A stretch of DNA of 64,000 nucleotides from Paenibacillus alba. Its GTDB lineage: Bacteria > Bacillota > Bacilli > Paenibacillales > NBRC-103111. Shown here in pieces: positions 43,660 to 52,903 of the stretch (position 1 is its first letter; the number at the start of each line of letters is the position of its first letter). A program made the position numbers and the translations under genes. Where the stretch lies: assembly GCF_013204855.1 (NCBI RefSeq), contig NZ_JABMKZ010000003.1, forward strand, positions 124,001 through 188,000, written 5' to 3'. Below the pieces are notes generated by a model that ran no database searches, was not told the origin of the DNA, and saw only the letters and a program-made list of their open reading frames with translations.

Positions 43660-44778
43660 ATGAGTAAACGTGATTATTATGAGGTCCTTGGTTTAGGCAA
43701 GGATGCTTCTCCAGATGAAATTAAGAAGGCTTATCGTAAAATGGCACGTCAGTATCACCCTGATGTGAACAAAGCCGCAGATGCGGAAGATAAATTCAAA
43801 GAAGCGAAAGACGCATACGACGTCCTCAGCGATGATCAGAAGAAAGCTCAATATGACCGCTTCGGTCATGTGGACCCTAATCAAGGCATGGGCGGCGGTC
43901 AAGACTTTAGCGGCGGCTTTGGCGATATTTTTGATATGTTCTTTGGCGGCGGAGGCGGTGGAAACCGTCGCAACCCGAATGCGCCTCAGCGAGGCAATGA
44001 TTTGCAGTATACGATGACCATTGAATTCAAGGAAGCGATTTTCGGGAAAGAAACCGATATTCATATTCCGCGAACAGAGAATTGCGATACGTGCAGCGGA
44101 AGCGGCGCTAAGCCTGGTACGAAACCGGAAACCTGCGGAACCTGTCATGGCAGTGGACAACAGGAAGTTGTACAAAATACAGCATTCGGTCGTATCGTGA
44201 ACCGTCGTGTATGTTCAACTTGTAACGGTCAAGGCAAGATTATTAAAGAGAAATGTGGAACGTGTCATGGTGCTGGCAAAGTGAAAAAACAGCGCACGAT
44301 TCATATTAAAATTCCTGCCGGTGTTGACGACGGCGCACAGCTTCGCGTTTCTGGCGAAGGTGAAGGCGGTACGCGCGGCGGTCCTGCCGGCGATCTCTAT
44401 GTCGTCATCCGTGTGAAATCACATGAATTCTTCGAGCGTGAAGGCAATGATGTGTATTGTGAAGTTCCTTTAACTTTCATGCAGGCTGCGCTAGGTGATG
44501 AAATTGAGATTCCGACACTGACGGAGAAGGTTAAACTCAAAATTCCGGCTGGTACGCAGACGGATACGTATTTCCGCTTGAAAGGCAAAGGCGTTCCGCA
44601 TCTTCGCGGATTTGGTCAAGGTGATCAACATGTGAAAGTCATCGTTATGACGCCAACGAATCTGAGCGAGGATCAGAAGGATCTGCTTCGTCAGTTCGGC
44701 AAGCAAAGTGGCGAGCATACGCATGAGCAGAATCAATCTATTTTTGAACGTATGAAAAGAGCCTTTTTAGGCGATTAA
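43660..44778 (+). CDS. dnaJ: Chaperone DnaJ (Hsp40)
   Basis: A 372-residue class A J protein: J domain with HPD (QYHPDVNK), a Gly/Phe region ([20 protein letters not shown]), four CxxCxGxG zinc motifs ([32 protein letters not shown]) and the C-terminal substrate domains. It stimulates DnaK ATPase activity. It ends the heat-shock operon before a terminator. Confidence 0.98.
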   Translation: MSKRDYYEVLGLGKDASPDEIKKAYRKMARQYHPDVNKAADAEDKFKEAKDAYDVLSDDQKKAQYDRFGHVDPNQGMGGGQDFSGGFGDIFDMFFGGGGGGNRRNPNAPQRGNDLQYTMTIEFKEAIFGKETDIHIPRTENCDTCSGSGAKPGTKPETCGTCHGSGQQEVVQNTAFGRIVNRRVCSTCNGQGKIIKEKCGTCHGAGKVKKQRTIHIKIPAGVDDGAQLRVSGEGEGGTRGGPAGDLYVVIRVKSHEFFEREGNDVYCEVPLTFMQAALGDEIEIPTLTEKVKLKIPAGTQTDTYFRLKGKGVPHLRGFGQGDQHVKVIVMTPTNLSEDQKDLLRQFGKQSGEHTHEQNQSIFERMKRAFLGD

Positions 44779-44796
44779 TCTCTTGGTTTTCCAGCA

Positions 44797-44861
44797 AACA
44801 TTCCATAGGAAGCCGTTAACAGATGCCATCTGTCAAACGCTTGCTATCGGGATGTTTTTTT
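44797..44861 (+). terminator. Terminator of the heat-shock operon
   Basis: AACATTCCATAG and CTATCGGGATGTT form a long outer stem with an inner ACAGATG/CATCTGT hairpin, then seven T residues. Confidence 0.85.
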
Positions 44862-44923
44862 GCGTTTTTTATTAACATTCCGCAAATAAATGTTGTTATA
44901 TTTTACATTGCGCATATGTTCCT

Positions 44924-44952
44924 ATGACGTCCTGTTAATCTCTGAGTATTAT
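44924..44952 (+). promoter_or_regulatory. Candidate promoter, with TTAACA-like repeats upstream, for the alkaline phosphatase gene
   Basis: ATGACG at 44924 and TATTAT at 44947 are 17 bp apart. TTAACA (44872) and TTTACA (44902) upstream resemble single units of a PhoP-binding Pho box, but the 11-bp phasing is not complete. A PhoP link is a guess supported by the product. Confidence 0.3.
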
Positions 44953-44992
44953 GCTAGAGAAGGTGAAATACTATTTTTGGAGGGAATACATC

Positions 44993-46735
44993 TTGAAAAA
45001 AAGTTTAAAACAAATCATGGGTTCCGGTTTATCGATTTCTTTACTGGCTCTTAGCGTAGCAGGCGTCGCATCAGCTGCTGAAACCACAGCAACGACACCA
45101 GGGGCACCCACGGCACCAGCGGCCGCGCAATCCAAAAACTTGATTGTACTTATCGGCGACGGCATGGGCCCAGCTGAAGTAACCGCAGCTCGGTATTACT
45201 CCAAAAAGTTTTTAAATAAAGATCGCTTAGAGCTTGATGGCGGTTACTACGTGGGGAAAGCAACTACATATTCGCAAGCAGGACCTTATACATCCGAATC
45301 CGGAGCTGTAACAGACTCTGCGGCAGCAGGAACAGCTTTCTCGACAGGAAATAAAACGTACAATAACGCAATCAGCGTATCGAACGGCGACGTGGCTAAA
45401 CCTTTTGCTTCCGTTGTTGAAGCAGCGATGAAGCAAGGTAAAGCTACTGGACTCGTAACAACGGACAGCATTGTTGGTGCAACACCAGCAGTTTGGGCAT
45501 CCCATGTTCGTCAACGAAGCAACCAAAATGCAATTGCTTCCCAATTCTTAACAAGCGGCGTTAATGTTTTATTCGGCGGCGGTAAAGTGAATTTCGTTAC
45601 CAAAGATGATAAAGGCAAGCGCACAGACAAGAACATCATTCCTGACTTTGAAGCGAAAGGCTACAAAACGGCTTATGATAAAAACGGTTTGGATGCAATC
45701 CCGGCTACAGCTGGAAATGCACTAGGACTTTTCGCGCTTAATGAAATCCCTTATGTACTTGACCGCGATGCAAACACGCCAAGCTTGCCGCAATTAACGC
45801 AAAAAGCGCTTGACCTGTTATCCCAAAATAAAAATGGTTTCGTCTTAATGGTAGAGCAAGGGCGTATCGACCATGCAGGCCATGCGAACGATCTTCCTTC
45901 CAATATTCAAGAGATGCTGGAGTTGGATGCAACGTTCAAAACACTTGTTGATTTCGCTAAAAAAGACGGCAACACATCTGTCGTCGTAACAGCGGATCAT
46001 GAAACAGGCGGCTTATCCTTGGGTATCAATAACGTTTATGAATTGAATGTAGATTTGTTCAACAAACAAAAGCATTCCTATGAGTACCTGGATGCGATTC
46101 TCAAAACAGCACAAACAGCTGACGATGTTCGTAAAATTGTTGCAGACAACATTGGCTTCACCGATTTGTCCGACGAGGAAATTGCTTTGATCCTCAAAGG
46201 TGACGGTTCTTCCTACGGCCGCGCAGGCGGTTACAATGCCGTTGTGTCCAAACGTCTAGCTGTTGGCTGGACAGGTCATGGCCACACGGGTGTGGATGTT
46301 GGTGTATGGGCTTACGGTCCGATTGCTTCCCTTGTTAAAGGCGATGTCGACAACACGGATATTGCCAAAAGCGGAGCTAAAGTGATTGGTGCAGATTTGG
46401 CAGCAGCAACCAAAGAGTTGCAAGACAAATATTTGTACCCGCTTTTCAAAGTAACGCGTGATAACAAAACCCTGTTTACAGCGAAATCATTGGCTGAAGC
46501 TTTGGATATTAAAGTAACGTGGGATGAAGCAACGAAATCCGTCGTACTTGCGAAAGATAGCCAGAAATTAACCGTACTTGTTGAAACGGGTGCTGTTACA
46601 GAGAACGGCGCAGCAAGCACAATTGCAGCAAATGTGGATAATGGCAAGCTCTACTTGCCGCTTGAAGCCTTTAATAAATTGACTGGAAAAAGCTTCACTT
46701 GGGATTCCGTCAATGAGCGTATCGTTAAAAACTAA
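44993..46735 (+). CDS. Secreted alkaline phosphatase with C-terminal copper-amine-oxidase-N-like domain
   Basis: A 580-residue exported phosphatase. A Sec signal peptide ends near VAGVASAAE. The alkaline phosphatase core has LIVLIGDGMG with the first metal-binding Asp, the Ser nucleophile in VTDSAAAGTAFSTG, VVTADHETGG and HTGVDVGVWAYGP. About 90 C-terminal residues (YPLFKVTRDNKTLFTAKSLA to the end) resemble the CuAmineOxidase_N domain often attached to surface proteins in Paenibacillus. The TTG start at 44993 follows GGAGGG; the ATG at 44951 is ahead of that site. Role: release of phosphate from organic esters outside the cell. Confidence 0.93.
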   Translation: MKKSLKQIMGSGLSISLLALSVAGVASAAETTATTPGAPTAPAAAQSKNLIVLIGDGMGPAEVTAARYYSKKFLNKDRLELDGGYYVGKATTYSQAGPYTSESGAVTDSAAAGTAFSTGNKTYNNAISVSNGDVAKPFASVVEAAMKQGKATGLVTTDSIVGATPAVWASHVRQRSNQNAIASQFLTSGVNVLFGGGKVNFVTKDDKGKRTDKNIIPDFEAKGYKTAYDKNGLDAIPATAGNALGLFALNEIPYVLDRDANTPSLPQLTQKALDLLSQNKNGFVLMVEQGRIDHAGHANDLPSNIQEMLELDATFKTLVDFAKKDGNTSVVVTADHETGGLSLGINNVYELNVDLFNKQKHSYEYLDAILKTAQTADDVRKIVADNIGFTDLSDEEIALILKGDGSSYGRAGGYNAVVSKRLAVGWTGHGHTGVDVGVWAYGPIASLVKGDVDNTDIAKSGAKVIGADLAAATKELQDKYLYPLFKVTRDNKTLFTAKSLAEALDIKVTWDEATKSVVLAKDSQKLTVLVETGAVTENGAASTIAANVDNGKLYLPLEAFNKLTGKSFTWDSVNERIVKN

Positions 46736-46745
46736 CAGATAGCAG

Positions 46746-46793
46746 GATAAGAAAGGACAGGGGTTTTTGATGCCCTTGTCCTCTTTTCTTATT
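46746..46793 (+). terminator. Terminator after the alkaline phosphatase gene
   Basis: An imperfect long inverted repeat, GATAAGAAAGGACAGGGG against CCCTTGTCCTCTTTTCTTATT, with a T-rich right side. Confidence 0.75.
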
Positions 46794-46819
46794 GAAGAGC
46801 GTTGAGACGGAGGATCGTT

Positions 46820-47497
46820 ATGATCGATATCAAAGGTGTTTCCAAATCTTTCATGATGCATGGCAAAAGCTTGCCGATATTAAGAGTTTCCAATTGGCAC
46901 GTAGAGCAAGGCGAGCGTTTAGCACTTATGGGTCCGAGCGGCAGCGGGAAAAGCACGTTGCTGCACTTGATCAGCGGTGTGATGACGCCGGATGAAGGTG
47001 AAATATGGGTGGACGGCTTGCCGCTCCATACTTACTCAGAAAGCAAGCGTGACCGCTACAGAGCGGATCATGTTGGTTATATTTTTCAAGATTTCCATCT
47101 CATTTCATCCCTTACCGCCAAACAGAATGTGGAACTGATTGTGCCGCAAAGCTGGTCGAAGAAGATGATGAAAGAACAAGTAGACTATTGGTTTGAGCGA
47201 GTTGGTTTGAAAGATCGGCAGCATCATCTGCCCTCCGAGTTGTCTCGCGGGCAGCAGCAGCGTGCTGCTATTATCAGGGCAATCATTACGAAGCCGCAGC
47301 TTATATTAGCTGATGAGCCTACAGGCAGTCTCGATTGGGAGACAGCAGGAGACATTATGACATTGCTCCTGGATATTTGCGAAGCGGAGAAGCTCACTTT
47401 GCTAACGGTTACGCATGATCTGCATTTGGCGGAGATGTATCCGCAGCGGGTTCATATCCAAGATATCAATGTGCTGCCGAGGAGAGAAGCCATATGA
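46820..47497 (+). CDS. ABC transporter ATP-binding protein (LolD/MacB type)
   Basis: A 225-residue ATPase: Walker A GPSGSGKST, signature LSRGQQQRAAIIRA, Walker B LILADEPTGSLD, switch His TVTHD. This is the LolD/MacB/FtsE branch, which works with FtsX-fold permeases in mechanotransmission or lipoprotein handling instead of classic transport. GGAGGATCGTT precedes ATG 46820. It overlaps the permease gene by 4 bp. Confidence 0.94.
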   Translation: MIDIKGVSKSFMMHGKSLPILRVSNWHVEQGERLALMGPSGSGKSTLLHLISGVMTPDEGEIWVDGLPLHTYSESKRDRYRADHVGYIFQDFHLISSLTAKQNVELIVPQSWSKKMMKEQVDYWFERVGLKDRQHHLPSELSRGQQQRAAIIRAIITKPQLILADEPTGSLDWETAGDIMTLLLDICEAEKLTLLTVTHDLHLAEMYPQRVHIQDINVLPRREAI

Positions 47498-48693
47498 ATT
47501 TACTTACCTTGTTGTGGCGCAATGTCCTTCATCGCAAAACGCTTTCGCTGCTTACCATCATGTCGGTTGGGGTGACGGTAGCGCTTGTCGTTTTTCTGCT
47601 GCTTTGCAGCGACGGTCTTGAGAAAGGTGCCGAGAAAGGCTATGGTCCCTTTGAAGTGACAATAGGTGCCAAGGGAAGCGCTACTCAGCTTGCGCTCAAC
47701 ACGTATTATCATATCGGTGCTCCAACTGGCAATATACCGTATACATTGCTCGATGAGGTTCGAAAGGACCCTTCCGTTGATCGCGCTTATGCGATGACGA
47801 CGGGAGATAATTATAATGGATTTCCCATTGTCGGTATGGAAGCGGAGTATTTCTTAACACGTTACGGTGCTGACAAGCAAATGGCACAAGGCAAAATATA
47901 CGAGAAGCTGGGAGATACCATCGTGGGCTCACATGTTGCGTCAACACTGGGGCTTCATGTAGGGGATAAGTTTCAAGGCGCACATGGCTTAGTTAAAGGC
48001 GCTGTCGACGACGATGGGGATGAAGATGAGCATCATAGCTTTACGTATACGATTGTCGGCATATTGCCCCCTTTATTCACCTCAGACGATCGGGCAGTCT
48101 TTACGACGCTGGATTATGCTTGGGCTGTTCATGAAAGTCAAAAAACAGAGAAAAAGGAAGTAACGACGATACTGGTCAAGCCGAAGACTTTGCTCGGTGC
48201 GCAATCCATTAAAACAACCTATGGACAGATGAATAATGTTCAAGCCATTTATACGAGCAAAGCCGTAGCGGATGTTGTGAATGTGGTGGACAAAGGTACT
48301 CAGGCTTTGAGCGTTGTGACAGTGATCTGTATTCTGTTGGCTGCCGGATCTATTCTGCTTTCCTTGGTAGCTGCCGTGAATGAACGCAAGAAAGATGTCG
48401 GTTTATTGCGTCTTATTGGCAAAACGAAAACATTTATTTGGGTTTCCTTGATCGGCGAAGGGATACTCTTGACTTTCATCGGGCTCGTAGGAGGCCTATT
48501 GGCAGGTCATGCAGGCGGATATGCAAGCCGTGAAGCTGTATTTGAATATTCGGGATTACAAATCCAAACCTGGCACTTCATGCCTGGAGAAGGTTGGTTA
48601 ATCGTCGGGACTTTGTTGATCGGTATTATAGCTTCTATCGGCCCGGCTTTGCAGGCTTATCGCGTAGATCCTTTGCAATTATTTAAATCATGA
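47494..48693 (+). CDS. ABC transporter permease, FtsX/MacB fold
   Basis: A 399-residue permease with one N-terminal membrane segment (about 15-40), a large outer domain (about 45-260) and three C-terminal segments (VTVICILLAAGSILLSLVAA; FIWVSLIGEGILLTFIGL; GWLIVGTLLIGIIASIG), the FtsX topology. The outer domain includes an acidic/His patch (DDDGDEDEHHS) which could bind metal. It ends two bases before the next gene's frame, so the three genes are co-translated. Confidence 0.92.
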   Translation: MNLLTLLWRNVLHRKTLSLLTIMSVGVTVALVVFLLLCSDGLEKGAEKGYGPFEVTIGAKGSATQLALNTYYHIGAPTGNIPYTLLDEVRKDPSVDRAYAMTTGDNYNGFPIVGMEAEYFLTRYGADKQMAQGKIYEKLGDTIVGSHVASTLGLHVGDKFQGAHGLVKGAVDDDGDEDEHHSFTYTIVGILPPLFTSDDRAVFTTLDYAWAVHESQKTEKKEVTTILVKPKTLLGAQSIKTTYGQMNNVQAIYTSKAVADVVNVVDKGTQALSVVTVICILLAAGSILLSLVAAVNERKKDVGLLRLIGKTKTFIWVSLIGEGILLTFIGLVGGLLAGHAGGYASREAVFEYSGLQIQTWHFMPGEGWLIVGTLLIGIIASIGPALQAYRVDPLQLFKS

Positions 48694-48703
48694 GGTGGTC
48701 CCT

Positions 48704-49519
48704 ATGAGAAAACAGCAAGTCGTCATTGTGCTGAGCCTATGTGTGCTGCTTGTCACCTTGACAGGTTGCGGGCAGACGAAGAAAGAATCTGCTGGTCAGT
48801 CATTTGGCAGTGTAACACAAACAGCAGCGGCAACTATCGAGCCTTCGAGCCCGCCAGATTCAGCGATAAGTTCATTAAAGCCCGCTGCTTCGACAGCACC
48901 CATCGTATCGTCGCCAACACCTGCGCCTATTGTCAAAGAAGAGGAAAGTAAACCTGCTGCGCCTAAAGATGCACAAGCGACGCCTATTCCCTCTGCGAAA
49001 GCTTCTGAGCAGAAGACCGTAGAGGAGACAGCTCCGGTTCAGGCGAAGGAAGGTAAGGCGGCAGCGACTGCTCAAGCATCGGCAACACCTGCTGCGGATG
49101 CCAAGCCGAAGGATGAGAAACCGGCAGCGGAGAAGCCGAAGCCTGCCAGCTTGTCCAATGAAATCAACTGGACACAGTTTTTTGATGATGATAAACAAGA
49201 TAAGCCATCGAATGCCTTCTGGGATATGAGCGGCAAGACGGTGCAAATCAAAGGTTTTATGGGTGAAGTGCTTTCTTTTGACAAGCACTGGTTTCTGTTG
49301 ATTCCGAAGCCGGGGGCCGAATGCCCCTTTGATAATGGCGACGAAACCTACTGGAACAAGATCATGATCGTCTTCGTTCCTGATTCTGTGAAGCTGCGTT
49401 ATACCTCAGGTCCGCTTCTTATTACCGGGAAATTAGATGTGGGAATCAAGCTGGATGAATCCGGCTACAAAACGATGTTCCGGCTCTATGATGCTTCGTT
49501 CGAGAAAATCAAGGAGTAG
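48704..49519 (+). CDS. Lipoprotein with DUF3299-like C-terminal domain
   Basis: A 271-residue lipoprotein: signal ending in the lipobox LTGC, an about 120-residue Pro/Ala/Lys/Glu-rich linker, then a domain of about 120 residues (NWTQFFDD; SGKTVQIKGFMGEVLSFDKHW; CPFDNGDETYWNK) that looks like DUF3299. Such domains occur with MacB-like ABC genes in other bacteria, some in metal uptake settings. ATG 48704 follows GAGGTGG. It is likely the outer partner of the ATPase and permease just upstream; the function is unproven. Confidence 0.75.
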   Translation: MRKQQVVIVLSLCVLLVTLTGCGQTKKESAGQSFGSVTQTAAATIEPSSPPDSAISSLKPAASTAPIVSSPTPAPIVKEEESKPAAPKDAQATPIPSAKASEQKTVEETAPVQAKEGKAAATAQASATPAADAKPKDEKPAAEKPKPASLSNEINWTQFFDDDKQDKPSNAFWDMSGKTVQIKGFMGEVLSFDKHWFLLIPKPGAECPFDNGDETYWNKIMIVFVPDSVKLRYTSGPLLITGKLDVGIKLDESGYKTMFRLYDASFEKIKE

Positions 49520-49603
49520 AAGGAACGCACGAGGTATAAAAATAAAGCTTTTCCGCAAACTAAAAACTGGATGTGACTATGAAGGTTTATGGGAGGTTAA
49601 GCG

Positions 49604-49756
49604 ATGAGCAACATCAATGATGAGCAAGACACGCACAACGGACTGCCAGTGGTCAAAAATGAAGATGTTGAATTCGCGGCGGATGCAGCGGATCGGGATG
49701 ATTTTGAAGCATCCGAGCGAGCGGCAGCTGCGGATCACAGACAGGAAGAAAGCTAG
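49604..49756 (+). CDS. Small YfhD-like protein
   Basis: A 50-residue acidic protein beginning MSNINDEQDTHNG, with DVEFAADAADRDDFEASER and AAAADHRQEES, which looks like the conserved core of the YfhD family of small Bacillales proteins. GGGAGGTTAAGCG precedes the ATG. Function unknown. It is followed at once by the 91-residue gene, so the two form a pair. Confidence 0.65.
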   Translation: MSNINDEQDTHNGLPVVKNEDVEFAADAADRDDFEASERAAAADHRQEES

Positions 49757-49757
49757 A

Positions 49758-50033
49758 ATGGCGGAAAAAGCGATTTTAGCCTATTTTCGCTCCCCCGAGC
49801 AAGCTGAAGGTGCGGCAGCGAAGCTAAAAGCACTGAGAGCTGCTGAGGTGACAGTGGATCGCTTTAACAACGATATTGGCCAAGGTCTGGAATCGGCGAT
49901 GGCTGACAGTATGTTTGGCGACAGCGGGGATATGGATGCCGTCGGGCTTGATATTGTCCTCGCGGCTGTTATTGATGAGACGATTTATGAACAAGCAGTT
50001 CGCGTCATCAAGAGTGCAGGCGGCTCGATATAA
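49758..50033 (+). CDS. Hypothetical 91-residue protein
   Basis: Starts at ATG 49758, one base after the YfhD-like stop, with AGGAAG upstream. It reads MAEKAILAYFRSPEQAEGA and ends YEQAVRVIKSAGGSI, a ferredoxin-like alpha/beta pattern reminiscent of stress-protein 17M-type domains, but I cannot assign it. Mostly acidic and Ala-rich with no signal peptide or membrane segment. A longer frame from 49617 overlaps the previous gene and is not used. Confidence 0.65.
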   Translation: MAEKAILAYFRSPEQAEGAAAKLKALRAAEVTVDRFNNDIGQGLESAMADSMFGDSGDMDAVGLDIVLAAVIDETIYEQAVRVIKSAGGSI

Positions 50034-50039
50034 GTTGAC

Positions 50040-50090
50040 AAAAAAGCATTCAGACATAGAGCATAGCTCTTTCGTCTGAATGCTTTTTTT
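50040..50090. terminator. Bidirectional terminator between the hypothetical gene and the GDPD gene
   Basis: AAAAAAGCATTCAGAC and GTCTGAATGCTTTTTTT form a long, nearly perfect stem with A and T tracts, ending two converging genes. Confidence 0.93.
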
Positions 50091-50094
50091 GGGC

Positions 50095-50916
50095 TTAAGT
50101 ATGCTCGTTCATCACTTGAACAAGCTGGTCTGGCACGTTGGTGATGATGCTGGAGACGCCCAATTGCAGCATGCGTTTCATCATTGTTTTGTCATTTACG
50201 GTCCATACATAAACTTCCTTGTTATGCAGAGAGGCTTGTTTCAAGAAATCTTCATTCACCATCGGGTAAGCCGCAGAAACGACTTCATAATCGGGATTAT
50301 CCCAGAGCGTATTCTGGTCTGATTTTTGGCTTACGATGAGACCTGTTTTGATTTGCGGATTGATTTTCTTTACCGTATGAAGCAAGTTGGGATCGAAGGA
50401 AGTCACGGTACACTGTTTCACAAATCCATGAGATTGAATGATTTCAACGGTTTTCTCGGCGAGCCGCTTGCCATGGCCGTTATTTTTCATTTCGATGTTC
50501 AGCTTAATATGGTCTTTGGCCGTCTCTATGACTTCATCAAGTGTAGGCACATGGTCATCTTTGAATTTGGAATTGAACCATCTGCCTGCGCTTGCCGCTT
50601 TAAGCTCTTCGGATGTCGCTTCCCACATATTTTTGTTGATGCCCGTTGTGCGAAGGGCATTGTCATCATGCATGACCATCACGACGCCATCGGAGGTCTC
50701 TTGCACATCAAGTTCCGCATATCCGGCTCGATCCAAGATAGCTTGACGAAAAGCGCTTAATGTATTTTCAGGGGTATGCGCCGAACTGCCCCGGTGTGCC
50801 GTAACCTGACTATAATTATCTGCCAGCAGGGTCGTAGTCGTGAAGGGAGCCACTAGCTCGAAGGCAAAGATAACAAGAAAGAAAAAGAGTGTTTTAATCA
50901 TAGAAAAAGACCCCAT
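50095..50916 (-). CDS. Exported glycerophosphodiester phosphodiesterase
   Basis: A 273-residue GDPD-family enzyme with an N-terminal signal or anchor (MIKTLFFFLVIFAFELV). Catalytic residues: HRG in VTAHRGSSAHTPENT, ELDVQ and MHDD. It splits glycerophosphodiesters into glycerol-3-phosphate and an alcohol outside the membrane. It may start at 50916 or five codons later (MIKT). Its place near the alkaline phosphatase suggests phosphate salvage. It lies on the opposite strand to its neighbours. Confidence 0.9.
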   Translation of the reverse strand: MGSFSMIKTLFFFLVIFAFELVAPFTTTTLLADNYSQVTAHRGSSAHTPENTLSAFRQAILDRAGYAELDVQETSDGVVMVMHDDNALRTTGINKNMWEATSEELKAASAGRWFNSKFKDDHVPTLDEVIETAKDHIKLNIEMKNNGHGKRLAEKTVEIIQSHGFVKQCTVTSFDPNLLHTVKKINPQIKTGLIVSQKSDQNTLWDNPDYEVVSAAYPMVNEDFLKQASLHNKEVYVWTVNDKTMMKRMLQLGVSSIITNVPDQLVQVMNEHT

Positions 50917-51041
50917 TCTGGATTCATGTAGGACAAGCTGAGAGAGGATTAAATAACTTCTTATTCAAATTAACATGCATGTATTAAGACAATGTTAGGA
51001 TTCTAAAAATAAGTGTACAGCGCGTGCGGAGAAACGCCTAT

Positions 51042-51070
51042 TTTACCCAGAAAGCGAAGTGTAGTACAAT
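51042..51070 (+). promoter_or_regulatory. Promoter of prmA with a palindrome over the -10 region
   Basis: TTTACC at 51042-51047 and TACAAT at 51065-51070 with a 17-bp spacer. ACAATGATCATTGT (51066-51079), a perfect 14-base palindrome, begins in the -10 element, and GCCTATTTTAC (51036) pairs with GTGAAAATAGGC (51078) around it. Confidence 0.5.
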
Positions 51071-51141
51071 GATCATTGTGAAAATAGGCTGCAAGCGCTT
51101 GTTTTTGGCGAAGGTGATAACCGACAGGAGGAGCACGAGAG

Positions 51142-52116
51142 ATGCTTTGGCAAGAAGTAACTGTACATACAACAGAAGAAGCAATAGAAATGATTACGAA
51201 TTTTATTCATGAACTGGGCGCCGGCGGCGTTTCGATTGAAGAGTCAGGCACATTAAACAAAGAGCGAGATACTTCATTTGGGCAATTGTACGAAACGCCG
51301 TTTAACGATATTCCGGAAGGAAGAGCCGTTATTAAGGGTTACTTCTATCACGGTATAGATATGGAACCTATAATGGCTGATCTGAAAGCATCTGTGGAAC
51401 AGCTGAGCGAGTTCGATATCGATACCGGCAATCCCTCTTTTGAATTAAAAGAAGTGGATGATGAAGACTGGGCGCATGCTTGGAAACAATATTTCAAACC
51501 CATCCGCGTATCCGATCGCTTGACGATTAAACCGACTTGGGAAGACTACACGGCTTCACCGGAAGAGTTGATTTTGGAGCTTGATCCAGGCATGGCGTTC
51601 GGGACAGGGACTCATGCGACAACTTCGCTATGCCTCAAGACGCTAGAGAAAGTCATGAAACCTGGAGACGATGTCATTGATGTTGGTACGGGTTCGGGCA
51701 TTCTGTCGATCGCTGCGGCTAAATTAGGGGCGAAACACGTGCTGGCTGTGGATTTGGATCCGGTAGCGGTAACAAGTGCTTTAGACAATACGAAGCAGAA
51801 CCAGCTCGAAGACCAAATTACCGTGAAATTGAGTGACTTGCTTGGCGTATTGAAAGAAAGCGAAACCGAAGATGCCGCGCAGCTTGGGGTTACCATTCCA
51901 GTTCAGCTGGTTGTAGCCAATATTTTGGCGGAAGTGATCGTACTTTTCGTGGATGATGTGTATGAAGTGCTTCAGCAGGGTGGGTATTACATCACGTCAG
52001 GGATTATTACAAATAAGGAAGCGGATGTAGAAAAAGCGCTGATTGCTGCTAAATTCACAATTGTAGAGAAAAACTATGATTCGAATTGGGTTGTGATCGT
52101 AGCCAGAAAGCTGTAG
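51142..52116 (+). CDS. prmA: Ribosomal protein L11 methyltransferase
   Basis: A 324-residue PrmA with the N-terminal substrate-recognition domain (LWQEVTVHTTEEAIEMI) and the SAM domain (DVGTGSGILSIAAAKLGAK; VVANILAEVIV). It trimethylates ribosomal protein L11. AGGAGGAG precedes ATG 51142. In B. subtilis it follows dnaJ directly; here about 6 kb of phosphate-related and other genes lie between. Confidence 0.95.
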   Translation: MLWQEVTVHTTEEAIEMITNFIHELGAGGVSIEESGTLNKERDTSFGQLYETPFNDIPEGRAVIKGYFYHGIDMEPIMADLKASVEQLSEFDIDTGNPSFELKEVDDEDWAHAWKQYFKPIRVSDRLTIKPTWEDYTASPEELILELDPGMAFGTGTHATTSLCLKTLEKVMKPGDDVIDVGTGSGILSIAAAKLGAKHVLAVDLDPVAVTSALDNTKQNQLEDQITVKLSDLLGVLKESETEDAAQLGVTIPVQLVVANILAEVIVLFVDDVYEVLQQGGYYITSGIITNKEADVEKALIAAKFTIVEKNYDSNWVVIVARKL

Positions 52117-52126
52117 GTGCTAAGCC

Positions 52127-52798
52127 ATGGGTGGATTATTATTTTATGACTTAAAAACATTGCCATTTGTTATTCTGGTACTCGTGCTTTCCTTCACGAT
52201 CCATGAATTTGCACATGCGTACAGTGCTTATAAACTAGGAGATTCTACGGCGTATCAGTTCGGCAGAGTGTCCTTGAATCCAATGGTTCATTTGGATTTG
52301 TTCGGTACGATTATGCTGTTGATTGCTGGATTTGGTTGGGCGAAGCCTGTACCGGTGAATCGCGGAAATTTCAAGAATCCCCGCTTGATGGGGATTATCG
52401 TCACGGCCGCAGGGCCGATAAGCAATTTGATTCTGGCCTTTATCACGATATTCGTTGCGCTCTTATTCCAGAAATTCGGCTGGTTGGAAGGCATGTCCAA
52501 AGGAAGTGCAGACGCAATTGTTCTTTTTTTACGATTGATGTTAAGCATTAACATCACCTTGTTTCTGTTTAATTTAATTCCAATCCCGCCATTAGATGGC
52601 TACCGTATTATTCAGGATTTAGTAGACCTGAGATATAGTGAATCTTTGCAAAAGTTCGAGCAATGGGCATCGGTTATTTTTCTTCTGGTTGTATTTGTAA
52701 GACCTTTACGACAAGTAACATTGGATCCATATTTGAGCTTAGGCTCGGATATCATTCAATTCCTTTCCAGACCGATTGCTTGGATATTAGGCATGTAG
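52127..52798 (+). CDS. Site-2 protease family (M50) membrane metalloprotease
   Basis: A 223-residue rhomboid-sized M50 protease with the zinc motif HEFAH (FTIHEFAHAYSAYKLGD) in the first membrane region and the second motif NLIPIPPLDGYRI with the metal-binding Asp. Five or six membrane segments. Such proteins cut membrane-bound substrates, but the target is unknown. It starts 10 bp after prmA and is an addition to the B. subtilis order. Confidence 0.9.
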   Translation: MGGLLFYDLKTLPFVILVLVLSFTIHEFAHAYSAYKLGDSTAYQFGRVSLNPMVHLDLFGTIMLLIAGFGWAKPVPVNRGNFKNPRLMGIIVTAAGPISNLILAFITIFVALLFQKFGWLEGMSKGSADAIVLFLRLMLSINITLFLFNLIPIPPLDGYRIIQDLVDLRYSESLQKFEQWASVIFLLVVFVRPLRQVTLDPYLSLGSDIIQFLSRPIAWILGM

Positions 52799-52903
52799 CT
52801 CTCTCAGCAACCCGCTCTAGATTTTCTGAGTCAAAAAAGGTATGATGGTGAGTGGAAGTTCCAAACGATCACAGACATGAACGTAGATAGAGAGGCTTTA
52901 ACG

